From Acanthaster planci (taxonomy: Eukaryota > Echinodermata > Asteroidea > Valvatida > Acanthasteridae), in NCBI RefSeq assembly GCF_001949145.1, contig NW_019091362.1:2848482-2912481 (forward strand): 64,000 nucleotides of DNA, in the 5' to 3' direction. The first letter of the stretch is position 1. Every line of letters begins with the position of its first letter. The translations under genes and the position numbers were made by a program. The notes below the pieces were generated by a model that had not been told where the DNA came from, searched no databases, and saw only the letters and a list, made by a program, of their open reading frames with translations. Shown in pieces: positions 36,067 to 49,201 of the stretch.

Positions 36067-38194
36067 AGTGAATGTTCAAAAGAATGTGTTCAAGGGCCAT
36101 TCCCTCTGGATCCAGTTCATTAATCTTCCTTCTGAAATGCATCTCAGAGTGTGTCACTGTCAACCTCACAACTCATCTATCAAAACACATGATGGGGCTT
36201 CCTATGAGAAGGGGGGGGGACAACATTGATATTGTATTGGCTGCTTCAGTGGCATTTCAAGGAGGACCCTCTTGGCACAGACTGTACATGTACAAGCAAG
36301 CAGCTGGCTAGCAGACTTGAGAGTAACTGGACAAACCAGTGCATTTACCAGTAGGATAATTGGTGACTTTGGGACATTCGCACATTTACGGAGATCTGGC
36401 ACAGACTGGCTGGCAGGTCGGAACAATTCATGCCGGGGCATGCATTATTCATGGCATGGATTTTGACAAAAGAATTAATTCTCTCCCTAGTCTTCTGACT
36501 CATAATGCACATGTGCGATAATTTATTCACCTGCATTCATGTTGGGAAAGTGTGCCAACGGGTGCGCTGACTAATTCATTGATGTTTAGGGAGAATCCCA
36601 AAAGTGCATAATGTGGCAATTTTTTTTTTCTGCAATCTGTGCCGTTATTTCATCCAATATTCCCGCATTTGTCACAAAAGCATGGATGAGTCCTTCATTT
36701 AGCATTGGAAAGGCACTCTCAAAATGAGAATAGGAAAGTTAAAACTTAGGACAGAATATTGGTTTACGAAGCTTAACAATGCTTTGATACTCAAGCAAAT
36801 GCCAGAGCCTTTTTTTGGAGAAGCTAGAGTTACAATTATACATAAAACCTTTGATTTTTTAAATAGAATTTTCTAACAGCTTCTAACCAAAACCTCACAA
36901 GCTCTTTCAACCAGAAAATACTAGTAATCACATTGTAACATCTCACCACTGGGCTAATTATCTTGCTGAGGTTAACAGACAGATTCTCTGTTAAAACCCC
37001 TAAAATGTTCCTCGATTTTCTGAGCTCAATCAGTAAAAGTGACAACAACAGGTACGACAAAAACTTCCCACAACCACGTACACCTATGTATTGGCAGACA
37101 GAAGAAAACATTTTCTAAGAAATATTCACAAATCTCCAAGATGAGATTGTCACACTTTCTGGAGAGAAAAAAAAACAACAAAACAAAACAAAAACAGGTC
37201 AGGTATTCTTTTTTCTCCCCATTCTGATGGTTGTCATGGCAGGCTTCATATTAATGGGCCCAGGCCTACAGACAATTCCCCAGTGAATCAGCCCATGGGG
37301 GAATGTCTGACAATCTCAGATGAGCCATGGCAATTGCCTACACCTCATCCAGTCAACATCACGCTGCACTACCGGTACGATCCCATGGGGGGAGGTTGGT
37401 TGCAGGAAAACATATATAGGAGAATTATGCCACACAGTGGGGGGGGGGCCTTCTGGCGAAAGTGCAGCAGGTCTGGTGAGAAAGAGGGACATAGCTTTGA
37501 ATCATTCTTCCCACAACAGCAGATTTTTCCTGTCAGTTCAAGACAGGTTGCAGGAAGCCTAGCCTGGCTGGTAACCTGGCTGAGCCACTGTTGTATAGCC
37601 TTGCGACCTTTCCTGTTTATTAATTACACCGTACTCCGTTACTTGGACAGGAGAGAGAAAGTCAGGAAAACATCCTTGTCAGCAATTACCCCTCCCCATA
37701 ATTAGGCCAGCAAATTGCTGTACATCTCATCCTTATGACCTCCAAAACACAGCCACAGACTTGATTAAATGGACAAGGCACTCAATGACACACAGGCTGG
37801 GAAAGATGCCATGATGGCTTTCTCAGAAAAATCTCAAAATAGACTTTTGCAAGTTGGGCCTCAGACACTATATGCACAAACACCCACCCCCCATGATGAA
37901 GAAAATGAGCAAGGTAGGAAGGCAACGCATCTGTGCTCAAATGTGTTCCGCTGCAAAGACAGTACCTGCTTAAAGTACACATTCTGGTCTGGTTGTGAGC
38001 ACTCAATGTCACATGAACATAAACCTCAGGGTCCAACACAGTGAGTTCTTCAATACCATCTATAGTCTCTGTTCACACCAATTTCTTCTGCAATGGAAAA
38101 AACATTACTGAAACTCTGGAGATTGCATAATATTTTTTTAAAGCACAGTAAATGAGGTGCCTTTAAAAACCATATGTCCTTTACCCTCCATTTT

Positions 38195-38234
38195 ACATTA
38201 AAAAAAATCACTTTCACATTAAAAAAATCACTTC
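38195..38234. repeat. 20-bp tandem duplication
   Basis: ACATTAAAAAAAATCACTTT is followed directly by a near-copy, ACATTAAAAAAATCACTTC. Probably a recent replication-slippage duplication. Confidence 0.8.
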
Positions 38235-41200
38235 AGGAGAAATCCTCCAGGCTGCTAGAAATGCTCAATTAATCTCATTAGACAGACCAGCACTTAGGAG
38301 GAATTCTTCCAGCTCATGATCTGGGGCAGCAAGTCCCTTAGCTCTGTCACTGCCTCTAGTCCCTGCATGCTTTTGTTTGGGGCTTATGTCCTTCAAAACA
38401 GGACAGGGGGGAATTTATCTGTCTGACCAAGGAGCTGACTGTGCTACTTGATCCCTTCTACTAATTAGATTGGTGACTTAATGGCTTGCCTGACTAGTCC
38501 CATGGATTGGCCTGGTGTCCTCACAGTCAGGACATCACACTGGTGAGAGAGGGGCCACAGAGAGAGGTGGTGCAGCTTCTAGGCTCTAAAAGCTGGCATT
38601 CCATTACTGTGACAGCCATTCCTAAGTGGCAGAATCTCAGGAGAGTTGGGGGGAGACAAAGGGGCACTAATTTCTACTGGTTGGTCAAATTTTGGAGATT
38701 CACCCAGGTGTTTCATGGGCAACCCAGCCCTGATCAGAACCAAGTTTTAGAATCACGATCCAAGTTGACTAAATGGGGACTCAAAATCATGACGCAATAA
38801 TCAAATCATGAAACAAAATATGCAGTTCATGCTGTATGGATTACCTCAGAAGTGCAAGAAGGAAAGTTTCTACTCCACAATTCAAATTCAGATAGGACGA
38901 AGACAAAATATTTTGATAGCATGCAGTTTAAGCCACAACTTAAAATACATCTGGTAAGACAAGGTTTACAATGACAAATTGTTTATTAAATTGTTACTCA
39001 ACACTTTTTTTGGATTCAGGGACAAACTGATGGCAAAATCTTCTCTTTTGTAAAAAAAATTAAGCTGGAATTTGTAGTTCAGAAATAAAATAAATGCAGG
39101 AACATTTAGAAGAATACCTTCTAAAATGTTCTATCAATTATCAGTAACGACAGGCCTATGCAATCTTCTGACTTCAACTGTACGTGACAGACAATGTGAT
39201 AAATGAATACATGTTACAAACAAGTACATCTTTTTGAAGTGACAAATGTTCTCAACATCAAAAGCGTAAGCCATGTGGCAAATCAATCAAGGAAATTCTA
39301 ATTAAGGAATAAGCACCAGGCAATATCCCTCAGCCAATATGGAAGTTTCGTCTCATTAAGACAGAGAGTCACAGACCAAGACATACCCAGAACATCATTA
39401 TGTAACACCGTGTGTTGTATCAAATCGAAAAGTGCAAACATATGGTTTATATATACATTACTGTCACAACAAACCTACTGCAGGAAACTTGTTCCGTATC
39501 ATACAAAAGCGGTAGAACCAGTCAAATGAGGAATGACTTGGTGCAAAATTGGCTTTACTGTGATGGCAAACATGAAACGTTTGGGGTTTGGGAGGGGAAA
39601 AACTCAAGCGTGTTTGACTGTTTGGAAGAAATGGACGGCAGTGCTAGAATTTGAAGATATCTGTCCATGTGTTTGAAAATAAAAGCAGATGATGCAAAGA
39701 TGTGCATGTACAATGTAGCACTGGAATTCTAGCCTTGAAACTCATTTCTCAGAAAGTCTGTGCCACGAACTCTGCAACATCATGGGTCTCCTGGCAGCTT
39801 GGCCTAGATCATATGGTCGGCTGACGGCCCAACTAACTAACCGGCAGAATGTGGATGATGTATTGGCTAGCAAGACAGGGAGCCCCAGTACCAGACACCT
39901 CAGTCAATATTCATGGGGGGGGGGGCAAAATGTAAAAATGTTGACTGTGGTAATAAGAGAGAAATTGGCATTGAGAGCAGAGGAGTCGAGGAGCAAGACT
40001 CTGATGGTCTACTCTTGACCCTTCAGTCTGCTTTCCCCACTCCACTCCCAACCTTCTAATTCCGCCTCTTCTTGTTTTCTCTCTGGTTGTCTCCCTAATA
40101 TTGTCATCTATTTTGCCATTATCTAGCAGTCTAGCATGGGAGCTGACGAATCTCTCTTCCCATGGGAACACCGAATCTTTGCCGTTTGTGAAACCAGTAC
40201 AGCCCTAATCTTAGTGTGTCTGTTTGCACTTGATTGCATGCAGGGAAACACGGGACCATCCAATAATGCATGTATTCTCTTCCCTCCTGATTTGTTATTT
40301 TTCAATATGTGGAATGTTTGCATATCTCTTGCAGGTGGGTTGGGGAACAGGTAAGTTTTATCTGAATATCTGTTCTCTGCTCGTTAATAAATATTAGATT
40401 TCCACTGTTGGCTTAGAAATGAAAGCAAAGTTTTGTATGCAGTCAAAATATTCCAAACCAGTAAATACAACACAACGAACCCTGCCAGCCTTGGCACACA
40501 ATACTATAATGCATAATTCGCACACAGGAAACAAGCTGGTGAATGTCCGTGGCAAGGGCCCGGTTTTGCAGTGCTGTTAGGCAGAGAAGATTGGTTAGCA
40601 AATTGGCTACACTGAGAACTAGTCCCAAGCAATGTACTTGGTATTATTGGCGGGTACCCTGTTTTTCCAACTACCTAAGCAAACTTTATCCCTGCTTAGC
40701 AAAGGTCTTTAGTCGGAAGCTCCTTGAAATTGGGCCAAAACCAGCCAAGCTACTTGATTTTGCAATGTCAGTCTATTTTCAGCTAACTCAAAATGGGCAG
40801 CTACAGTGCTCAGAAGAAATTAGACACATCCTCGAAGATAACTTGCCTCAACAACAATCTCCATAAACATTTTTTAACCAATTTCAAGTTGCTGACAGGG
40901 AAGGAAGTCAAAGATTACGGAAGGTTTGTCACTGGTCGAGACTAAAGCATACCAGATTGAGAAAACAGGATTTGTGAATTTCACATCAAAATCTGAATCC
41001 CTGCACTTGGCAAAACAGTGAAAACTCATAAGTCATATTAAGGTTTACTGCTAAACTTCATTTCAACATCATGTACCAACTTTGTTCCCATATGAAAAAA
41101 ACTGCTTCGTCAACTACTACATATATTTTACCATACATGGCCTGTTTCAAAACTTTTCACAAACTCCCTAATAACAAACAGCCTTTACATTATGGTTTCA

Positions 41201-42387
41201 GACTCAAGCCCTTGGAGAATACCACTGCTCTCAATATGTCCAAATCTGTCATTTTGTGGCATATCCTCAAAACGCATTTCAAATTAAATGAAAAAGTTGT
41301 TTTCTAACTCTGACAACTTCTCCCGCCCCCTCTGGCATTTCTGGCCTGGAATGGCAGCTTAACAAATCCGCTGAAATCTGCCGCCAACCCCTCCCTCCCA
41401 AATCAAAGGGATTGCACAGGTCCTTCTGTCTTTCATTAGGCCCCCAATGTCACCTGGGAAAGGTCCCGGGGTCATGCAGCACAGTAAAAAACAATCAGCT
41501 CCCGCCATTATTGCTAGCTTCTGTTCTTGACAGGGGAATTAGTGGGGCTAGCCCAGATTCACAGGTTGGTATTCCCTATCAAATCTCTGCACATTCAGCT
41601 GTTGTACATTTATAACGTTCCATCACTTGCTGCCAAACAAAACAGTTTTCGGATCAGAGGAGAAATATCTCTACAAAAAGAACGGACACAAGGAACACAG
41701 TTTCATGGCCTATTTTTATTCCACTGTAAAATTACCCTTCCCTAGACAAACTCTGGAGTAAGTGGTGTAGGCATTGCCACCTGGAACCTTGCAAAATTTG
41801 TACACTAACGAGGTCCAAAACCAAACCATAGATTAGTACAACCTTTGCAATAAAAAGGTGGAACACCAAGTAACAATGCCAATGTTTTTACGGCCAGAGT
41901 ATTAAGGGGGTTCTTTGCTCCAACTTGGGCCACGTGAAGAAAGATGAAATGAGTAAAGAATGAAAGATAAAACACAAACTGGAATTACTTCTGACAGAAG
42001 TTGTATGATAAAGCCTATTTTTAATATACAGGTGTATTTTATTGCTTACCGTAGCACTAGTGTAGGAATCCCTATGAAATTTTTCACTGGGGCAAAGTCA
42101 CAGAGAGTCTTGGGTTAAAATTTGTACTACAATCTGGAAACACTGCCTAAAGTGACTGGTCCCCTTGTATTATAACACAGAATACTAAGTCTGGAAATAG
42201 CTGACAAATGTCAAAGACTTGCTTGGAATATTGTTTTACAATGAACACAAGCGTCTTACACATACCATAGCAGGAGTTCAAAAATAAACACCCAAATACT
42301 GTTGTGAAATAAGTGGATGAAGGAGAGGGGTGTTTGCAATGTGCTCTTTCCAAAATGTATAAACTTATCAGTCAGCAAAGCACAGTA

Positions 42388-42413
42388 AGGTCACAGCAAA
42401 AAGGTCATGACCT
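42388..42413. promoter_or_regulatory. Nuclear-receptor response element candidate
   Basis: AGGTCATGACCT (42402-42413) is a perfect palindrome of two AGGTCA half-sites without a spacer, the classic palindromic thyroid/retinoid response element geometry. It is extended to a 16-bp palindrome AAAGGTCATGACCTTT. A third half-site AGGTCA lies at 42388-42393 in direct orientation, eight bases upstream. It is located in the presumed long intron of the minus-strand gene, about 0.7 kb downstream (in that gene's direction) of its possible alternative first exon. Confidence 0.5.
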
Positions 42414-43086
42414 TTATAGGCAGCAAGGTGAAAAAAAAAAAACCCACCCTTAAAAATCCCAGACTCTGAAATGTTATTCAGGTATGGTACATTTAGCAGC
42501 CCCGAGGGGGGTCAAAAATGAGAGTGTGGGGTGCCCTAGGGCGCGCCTGGGGGACGGTCCATATTTAAGAATACTTGGCATAGTTTCTCGCTTGCACTGC
42601 TGGGAATTCCTAATTTTAAGCGGCCTTTTTTTTTTTCTCTCTTTTTTTTTTTAAGAAGCCATGGAAATGAATTTTTTGGTTGGTGTCTAAGGGAGTACAG
42701 TATGTTTGCCATTTGGGGCATGGTAATAATTACTGACTGCAAAAAAATGCAATGATGTGCACCTACAGTATGCAGGAATTTTTTTTATTTTTTTTTTTTG
42801 GTGTCTATTTCTTTGGCTGTATTTTATTGCTTGGTTTTTGCAACCATTGCAACATATGGCACATCACATGCCCCAGTCACTCAATAGCCTCCGATGATGA
42901 AGCTCTACGGGAACATCAGGCACTCATAGGCCGATGGGGGAAAGGAATCAATATTTTTCTGATTAGAATTTGCACGTGAGCCGAAGTGTTTGTAAAATTG
43001 TAATGCGGCAACCAGATTCCCCAAATGGGATCAATCTCAAGATGTGGTTTTAACAGAACAACCAAACATGGTGGAAGAACACTTAC

Positions 43087-43168
43087 CATATCTTGCCTTG
43101 TGTGCTCTCAATACCGGCAAGTAGGAATACGCTCTCCCGGATGATATCGAAATTGGCTGTTCTGCCAT
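43087..43168 (-). CDS. Possible alternative first exon, minus strand
   Basis: On the minus strand an ATG at 43168 opens 27 codons plus one base, reading MAEQPISISSGRAYSYLP and then VLRAHKARY. It ends at the strong donor ATATG|GTAAGT in phase 1. That phase matches entry into the 51-bp exon at 21459-21509, so it could be an internal-promoter first exon of the gene that also contains 48857-49201. A possible acceptor (GATTTTAG) before TATAAAATGG would instead make it internal. The region upstream is AT-rich without CpGs. I see no family match. Confidence 0.38.
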
Positions 43169-45999
43169 TTTATACTAAAATCTTCTTACATGTTCTGCCC
43201 GATGAAGGTTTAGCCCACTCAAGACTTGTTTCCATCACAGCCCAATGCTCAAAATTGCTTTTACGTGAGAATATTTTCCATCAAACCTTGCCTGCTTCAT
43301 CTGGTTCTCAGGACGCACGCCTGAGTGACAAACAGAAACTCACACAGACTTTTTCCAGAAAAAGAACAGAAGAATCAATACAATCTCGTTACACTGCTTC
43401 AGTAAGCAAATAAGCCACCTTGAACTTTTTGCAATATGATTTGATCCACGCTAGGGTGAATCAAATTACTGACCCGACCAGACGATGCAAGCTGGAAGTT
43501 GGCTCAACTGTTTTAGAGTTGAGGGCCAATTTTGCCCATACTGTTAACATCCCTTCAGCCACTCAGATATATCCAGTTTCACGAGTACATCAAACGGAGC
43601 GATATACAAAAATAAGAGATTTCTGGACGTCCACACGACTCCTTTCCTGGAACCAGTTTGCATTTATTTTGACATCAGCATGTCAGTTTTGGTTTCACAA
43701 ACACTTCACTTTTCATATCATACTGGTACATATAGCTAAAATTCAATTTCCTTCAACTGTTTAATTTTCCTTCCTTTTTTTGGGGGGGGTGTTAGAGAGG
43801 TAGGAGCACTGATGTGTTCTTAATCCGCCTAGCTTAGAGAGAGCTGCTTGGCATATCGAGTAACTCACTGTCACAGGGCCAAGCGATCAACGGCCCAAAT
43901 ATGAACTAAGCTGTTTACAATGTGTGACATACTTTTCAGTGCTTCACTGGCCAACTGACAGAACAAAATTTCATCAAACTGAATTTTAAAAATCTAAAAT
44001 ATATTGTGACAACAACATGTATCACATGGCTCAATATTTTTGATGCTCATGTATCTGTTTCATGTGCCATTTAGGGGCCTTTTTTCCCACAAACAAAATG
44101 CAGATATTTAAATTTTGATTTGAGGATTACCCTCTGAAATTTCCTCCCATTGCTAAACCTGATTGCTAAACTCATTTCGAGGAAATCTAAAGTCAAGCCC
44201 AATCAACCCAAAGGCTTTCATAATTTCAAACAGTTACTTCTTATTCACGGGCACGTACAGGTAAAACCTTGTATTTATTTTTTGGGATCAAATGACAAAA
44301 GGTTCAGACCATCATATTTTGTGTGAAGTTAGAGCAGGTGACACATTATTATGAAACAAACATCCTACAACGACTTGGCAATGAATAATGGAATGGATTA
44401 TGGGCAGTTGGCATCCGTGAATTACATACATATTTTCAGGATCGGGCTGTTGTGAAAATTGGGCTGTAATCTCCATGGAAATTGAATTTCCCAATCTTGG
44501 GACTGCGATCAATGCAAATGTACAGAAAATGCAGGATTTTTTTTCACCAGCATTTTAAAATCCTCGGCTTGACAATAAACAAGTTGATTACTCGGTGCAT
44601 CAAAAATTATTACTTTGAATAAGGGAGAAGAATCTGTGAATAAAAACTGAATGATGGCCCCAAAACAGAAGAAAATTAAGGCACGCATACACGTACACGT
44701 GTATACGTAAGTATGCATGTACATTACATGTATTTCAAAATCCCAAGTTTACACGGATAGTCAACTTTATAACTGATTAGGCAATATTTTAAGACAGTTC
44801 CTTTCTGGAGTGGACTAAACCAGTGGTATTTAAGGAAAAAACTAAATTCCACCTCTGTAAATGAGAGTAAAACCAGTCGATATTTTTAAACACTTTATTC
44901 TTGATGACAATGTACCAGTGTATTGGTACACACACATGTACCTACATGCACATGACGGTTGTCCGTTTACCAATCACAGGGAGCACCTTAAGATTAATGG
45001 TCTTTGTATTCTGGTTGAAGTGTACAGCCTTGCCCAATGTCCTTTCAATGGGCTTGGCCCGCCTTGAACAATGACCTCAATACAAGAAAAAATAAGCCGC
45101 ATTTCTTCCCTCTTTATTATCCCAATCCCCTCTTTTTTTTCCCCCTTTGAGGTACACTGAGGCACCAGGGCAGGTGCTGGCAGCGTAAATTTATTCCACG
45201 AAACACAATTTGTGAATGGATCTTAATGCAGCACCACTCAGCACACACACACATCGATAGCGACAAGGGCGCTGGCCGCAATGCCTGTATCACAAGTGAT
45301 GGAGGGTAACAGAGCCTGAAATTCAAGTTTTCTAGAAGGCGCCAATAATCACAAATACATGTACCTGTCATCACAAACTTAACAAATGCGGAGCGACCTC
45401 AGGGAGATCCGTTTGTCTGCTTATCTACATGAATTTTGTAAGCTTCATCACTTGAGATGTGAATTTTTAGTTATGGGTTATTAATATATTTCATAGCGAA
45501 ATGTGGCATCAAATTCTGGTACAGCACGTAAATATTCAATTAAACACAATTTGTAGAGTTCAATGTTGTTTTGCGTGTTTTACTTCATTTTGTATTTTAC
45601 TCTCAGTCAAGGCACGGATTGCAGCAGCAGACACAGGTTTTGAGTTGCGCAATCTAGTTATAAATACTAAGCTTTGACATTTCAGTAATGAGCATAATTA
45701 TTTTCAAAGTTTGAATACAATTTCTCTGACTAAAATACATGTGTACATCAATAACCTTACTGTGGGGGGGACAAAGATTAAATGAATGACTTGCATGTGA
45801 AAAATGAGTGGGAGCAAAGATGGATGACAAGATGATGAACACAGGGGTGTGACGATGAATGAAAATTTAGAGAACATGAAGTAATGGGTGGAAGCAAATG
45901 CAGCTGACCGAACATCATGGATGGGGGGGGTGGTGGTGTGAGACAAGCACCATCGCTGGCCATGGAAGAGAAAACAGTTCACTGATTTGATTGGCATTA

Positions 46000-46200
46000 T
46001 TAAATCAGCGGCATTTTGTCGAATGAACTCAGGCGCATTGCATTCAACCCGATAATGGCTTCAGTTTGGCCCCGTCCGAGGCTTTCATGGCACGCCGATC
46101 AAGCGCGGCCTCAGTCAGGACCCGGCCGGCTTGGGACAAACATTGATGTCACAGCCCGATAATATTATTATTGCCTGCACCCTCCGCTGTGAGCGTGGAT
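46000..46200. promoter_or_regulatory. Candidate conserved non-coding element
   Basis: A balanced-composition island with GC-rich CGGCCTCAGTCAGGACCCGG between two copies of CCCGATAAT, GATA-factor-like words. There is no coding frame. The call rests on contrast with the flanking low-complexity sequence. Confidence 0.25.
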
Positions 46201-48735
46201 GCGGGGGAAATAAGAAGAAAGAAGAAAAGAATGGAGATAGAGGACATCAAGATGTGCTCCTGACAAGAGCAAAATTTACGTGTGAGTTTCTGGAGCAAAC
46301 AGGCAGAACTTATGTTATTACAACACAGGCCGATTGTAATTTGTCCAAGCAGGGTTAGTTCTCAGGGCATTTATCTCTCTATTTCTGCCTTTGCTTGAGT
46401 GAGCCAGTGTCTGCGGAGCAACCCAACTGACACAAATTTTTTTCTGAAAATGAAACCTGGCAAGGCACAAGTAGAAACATTACCCCCCCCCAAAAAAAAC
46501 CCCAGCTTTGCATGGAAGACATCTTTAACCCAACAGAACAAGTCACAAGACTTCAGAGCCAGTTTTGAAACACTTTCAAGGGACACCTTCCACCTTTTTC
46601 CCTTACATGATGTTGATTCCCATCAGGCCAAACTGCCACTGAAACTGGTCTTTGAGACTGATGTGAGATCCAGTCACACTGTACCATATCATTTAACATG
46701 GAAAGCTTCATACTGTACATGTACACAGTACCTCTCACAGTCACCAAATTCCAAATTCGGAAGATAAAATCTTCACTCTTTTTATGACTATTTTTGAATG
46801 TTTACCGAGTAAATTTTCTGGTGAATCACATGGTAGACATGTCTACAGTAATACATACAATTTGATACCAAGACCCGATAGGCGACAATGTCAATGCAAG
46901 AACAAATACATGTACATTCTTCTGCACATGTTTATTCAAACTCTTAAATTGAATGCACTGGTTACGATATTTTATAACACCAAAACCAGAGGGTGAGATT
47001 GTTTCATGGATATTTCACTTTCATCCAATCCCCTGAGGGTTTGACGGTCCCACAGCAGTGTAGGATCTATGGTATATGTTTATATTTGCCTTCATGGCAC
47101 TCCTTAAAATACAGATTTCTCTTGTTTTCTCTGTAAATTTTTACATGTAAAGACACTTCAAAGGTAAACTCAGGATTTTCAGAGGAAATTATTTGAAAAA
47201 TCCTGAAATCAAGTAAATTCTGAAGAAAAAATTCTAAAAATCAGGAAAAACTTGACCACAATAACAATAAGTAAACAGAAAATCAAGACATAATTTTCTT
47301 TCTCACCTGCGGTAAATGCTGAGGTTCCAATTTTTAAAATCCAACACAAAGACTTGTTTTTGAAATCACTGACAAAAAAAAAGAGTTGCATTTTCCTTGT
47401 TTTCAAACTGATTTTTTAAAGAAGGGCCAATGACACGATAATTCATGTTCTTGTTAAAGTCTATATTCCAGCTCTTCCTGTGTTCCTGGTTCACACATGT
47501 ACATACCCCCCCACCAAAAAAAAAATCTTAACACGACTATTTGTCCAAGTTCAAGTGTGGGTGTACTGGGCATACATGTGAGCATGTTCACCAAATAAAA
47601 GGGTCAAAACCCTGAGGAAATAGTGCACTGCCGAATGCCTCACATGGAAGTTAACATTATCCAAGCAGCGCACACAACAGGCCCAACATGTTTACATGTA
47701 ACACGATAAACCCGGGTTTTTATAAACCCCCTTCTTTGTCCCAACCCGTCCACTTTTTCCCTTTTTTTTTTTCCACCCTTTTCAATTTAACAAAAAAAAA
47801 GGAGAGTCCCTCACAAACAGCGGTCACAATGGCATTCTAGTTCTGTCCAACAACATCAGGGAGAGCTAACAAAAAGGCCAATTTTCATTCAAGGCCTGTC
47901 GCGCGGAAGTAATCCGCAAGCTCAGCCCCCATGCACGTTCACAGTGGCGGAAGACTGTAAGGGGACAAAACAGCACTATGCGAACAACACTTAAGCTATT
48001 TACCCGTACGGAGGAACCGCTTATATAAATATATCTTATAATGCTTTTTTTCCCCCTTTTTTTCATCTTTCTCCTAATAAAGAAGAAATGCAAGAGAGGC
48101 ATGAGTTGTGATTTACATAAGTGGAACACTGTGTACAGTGCCGCATAATATTCAACAGAGGGTGTACTCAAGGTCGGAGAATGAAAACATAATAATGGTC
48201 GTATGAGGTCATCCACATTTGATTAGTGGGGGCGGAGACGGGGGGGGGGGAGATTTTTTTTTTAATACATTAGAAGGAGTCCAGGCTGAGGGATGATGGA
48301 TATTTCTATCTCCCCTACCTGAATCCTCCTTGCTCAGTAGACCCGAGGGGGGATTGTTGTCATAAAGTGTATATTAAGGGATGGTACACGTAGTGTCCTT
48401 CATGTTTGATGGAGGGTCCATGGGATGTGGGGAAAGAAATTAATTACTGGACAGCCAGCGGGGGATTTATTGACTGTTGATGAATTGGTGGCTGAATAGA
48501 GAATTGGTGAAGGGCAAATCATGTACAGCGCAAGCACCAAGGCGGAATCCTCTTGGTTATCTGCTGTCAGTTTTCACACAATCTTAAATTAGTCCCGCTT
48601 ATGTGTGCCCTCTGAAAGCACTTCATCTTAAGTACCATCCAAGTGTCATGTGCATGCTCGTCTCCAGACATGTCATGAGGACCAATCAATCAAGCAAATG
48701 AGATGGAATTTATGATTAAACAGGCAAGCCTAAAA

Positions 48736-48768
48736 TACATGTACATGTACATGTACCGCTGTACATGT
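48736..48768. repeat. ACATGTACATGT simple repeat
   Basis: Three contiguous self-complementary units followed by a fourth after CGCTG. It lies about 90 bases past the donor of the long minus-strand exon. Confidence 0.85.
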
Positions 48769-48856
48769 GACTGTTTCCCCAGAATTTCTCTACTGCAAAT
48801 CAGGCACACATTACGGTAGTACCAGCAAGGAGCATGTGTCTTTGACAGCAACTTAC

Positions 48857-49201
48857 CACTCAGATCTGAGGTGTCCATGTCCTGACCATACTCGTCGCTG
48901 CTGGAGCTGGCCCCACTCGCGGGCCCGCCAGTGCGCACAAACGCTGGCATGGAATACTCCATGGAGACTGGGATGGCCTTCCCGTTGGAGTGAACAATTG
49001 CCAGGCCTTTAATGTGTTGGGTCAGGGCTGTGGAGGCCAACATACCGGTAATGTTTAGCTCAGGCTCCCTGATCAGGTGAGTTGCATCGGTCCTCGCAGA
49101 AATGCCACCAAAGTGAGAGTAATCGAGTTGGTCCAGACCCTTCTGAATACGAACGTCCTTCCGGTCGTCAGAGCTCTTGTAAATTTTCAAAATTGTCTCT
49201 T
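48857..49201 (-). CDS. Coding exon of unidentified protein, minus strand
   Basis: This is the longest convincingly coding segment in the window: about 115 codons, GC-rich against AT-rich flanks, ending at the consensus donor CTGAGTG|GTAAGT (exon end 48857). It begins EETILKIYKSSDDRKDV, passes through ELNITGMLASTALTQHI and KAIPVSMEYSMPAFV, and finishes with a serine- and acid-rich tail, GASSSSDEYGQDMDTSDLS. The tail looks disordered and a likely casein-kinase-type phosphorylation region. The start is set by the acceptor CACCCTAG, giving phase 1 in and phase 1 out (345 bp, skippable without frameshift). An AG at 49215 would extend it by 13 bases and change the entry phase. Two in-frame stops lie just upstream (about 49230-49236). 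No membrane segment. I cannot name the family; a nuclear or signalling protein is possible. Confidence 0.7.

Larger units (their letters stand above)
36067..43086. other. Non-coding, no gene seen
   Basis: Long AT-rich, gene-free stretch on the best reading. Features noted are a short tandem duplication at 38195-38234, G10 tracts near 37439 and 39916, and the nuclear-receptor palindrome at 42402-42413. A 16-bp segment with strong splice sites on both sides (CTCTTGCAG before 40336, GTAAGTTT after 40351) could be a microexon on the plus strand, but nothing links to it securely. Confidence 0.45.
43175..48856. other. Presumed intron; candidate regulatory islands
   Basis: No exon is seen. Islands of mixed, non-repetitive sequence occur at about 46000-46200 (with two CCCGATAAT words) and 48220-48600, the latter just inside the donor side of the long exon. 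Both resemble conserved regulatory elements more than neutral DNA here. C9A8 lies at 46483-46499. The short frames are unremarkable. Confidence 0.45.
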
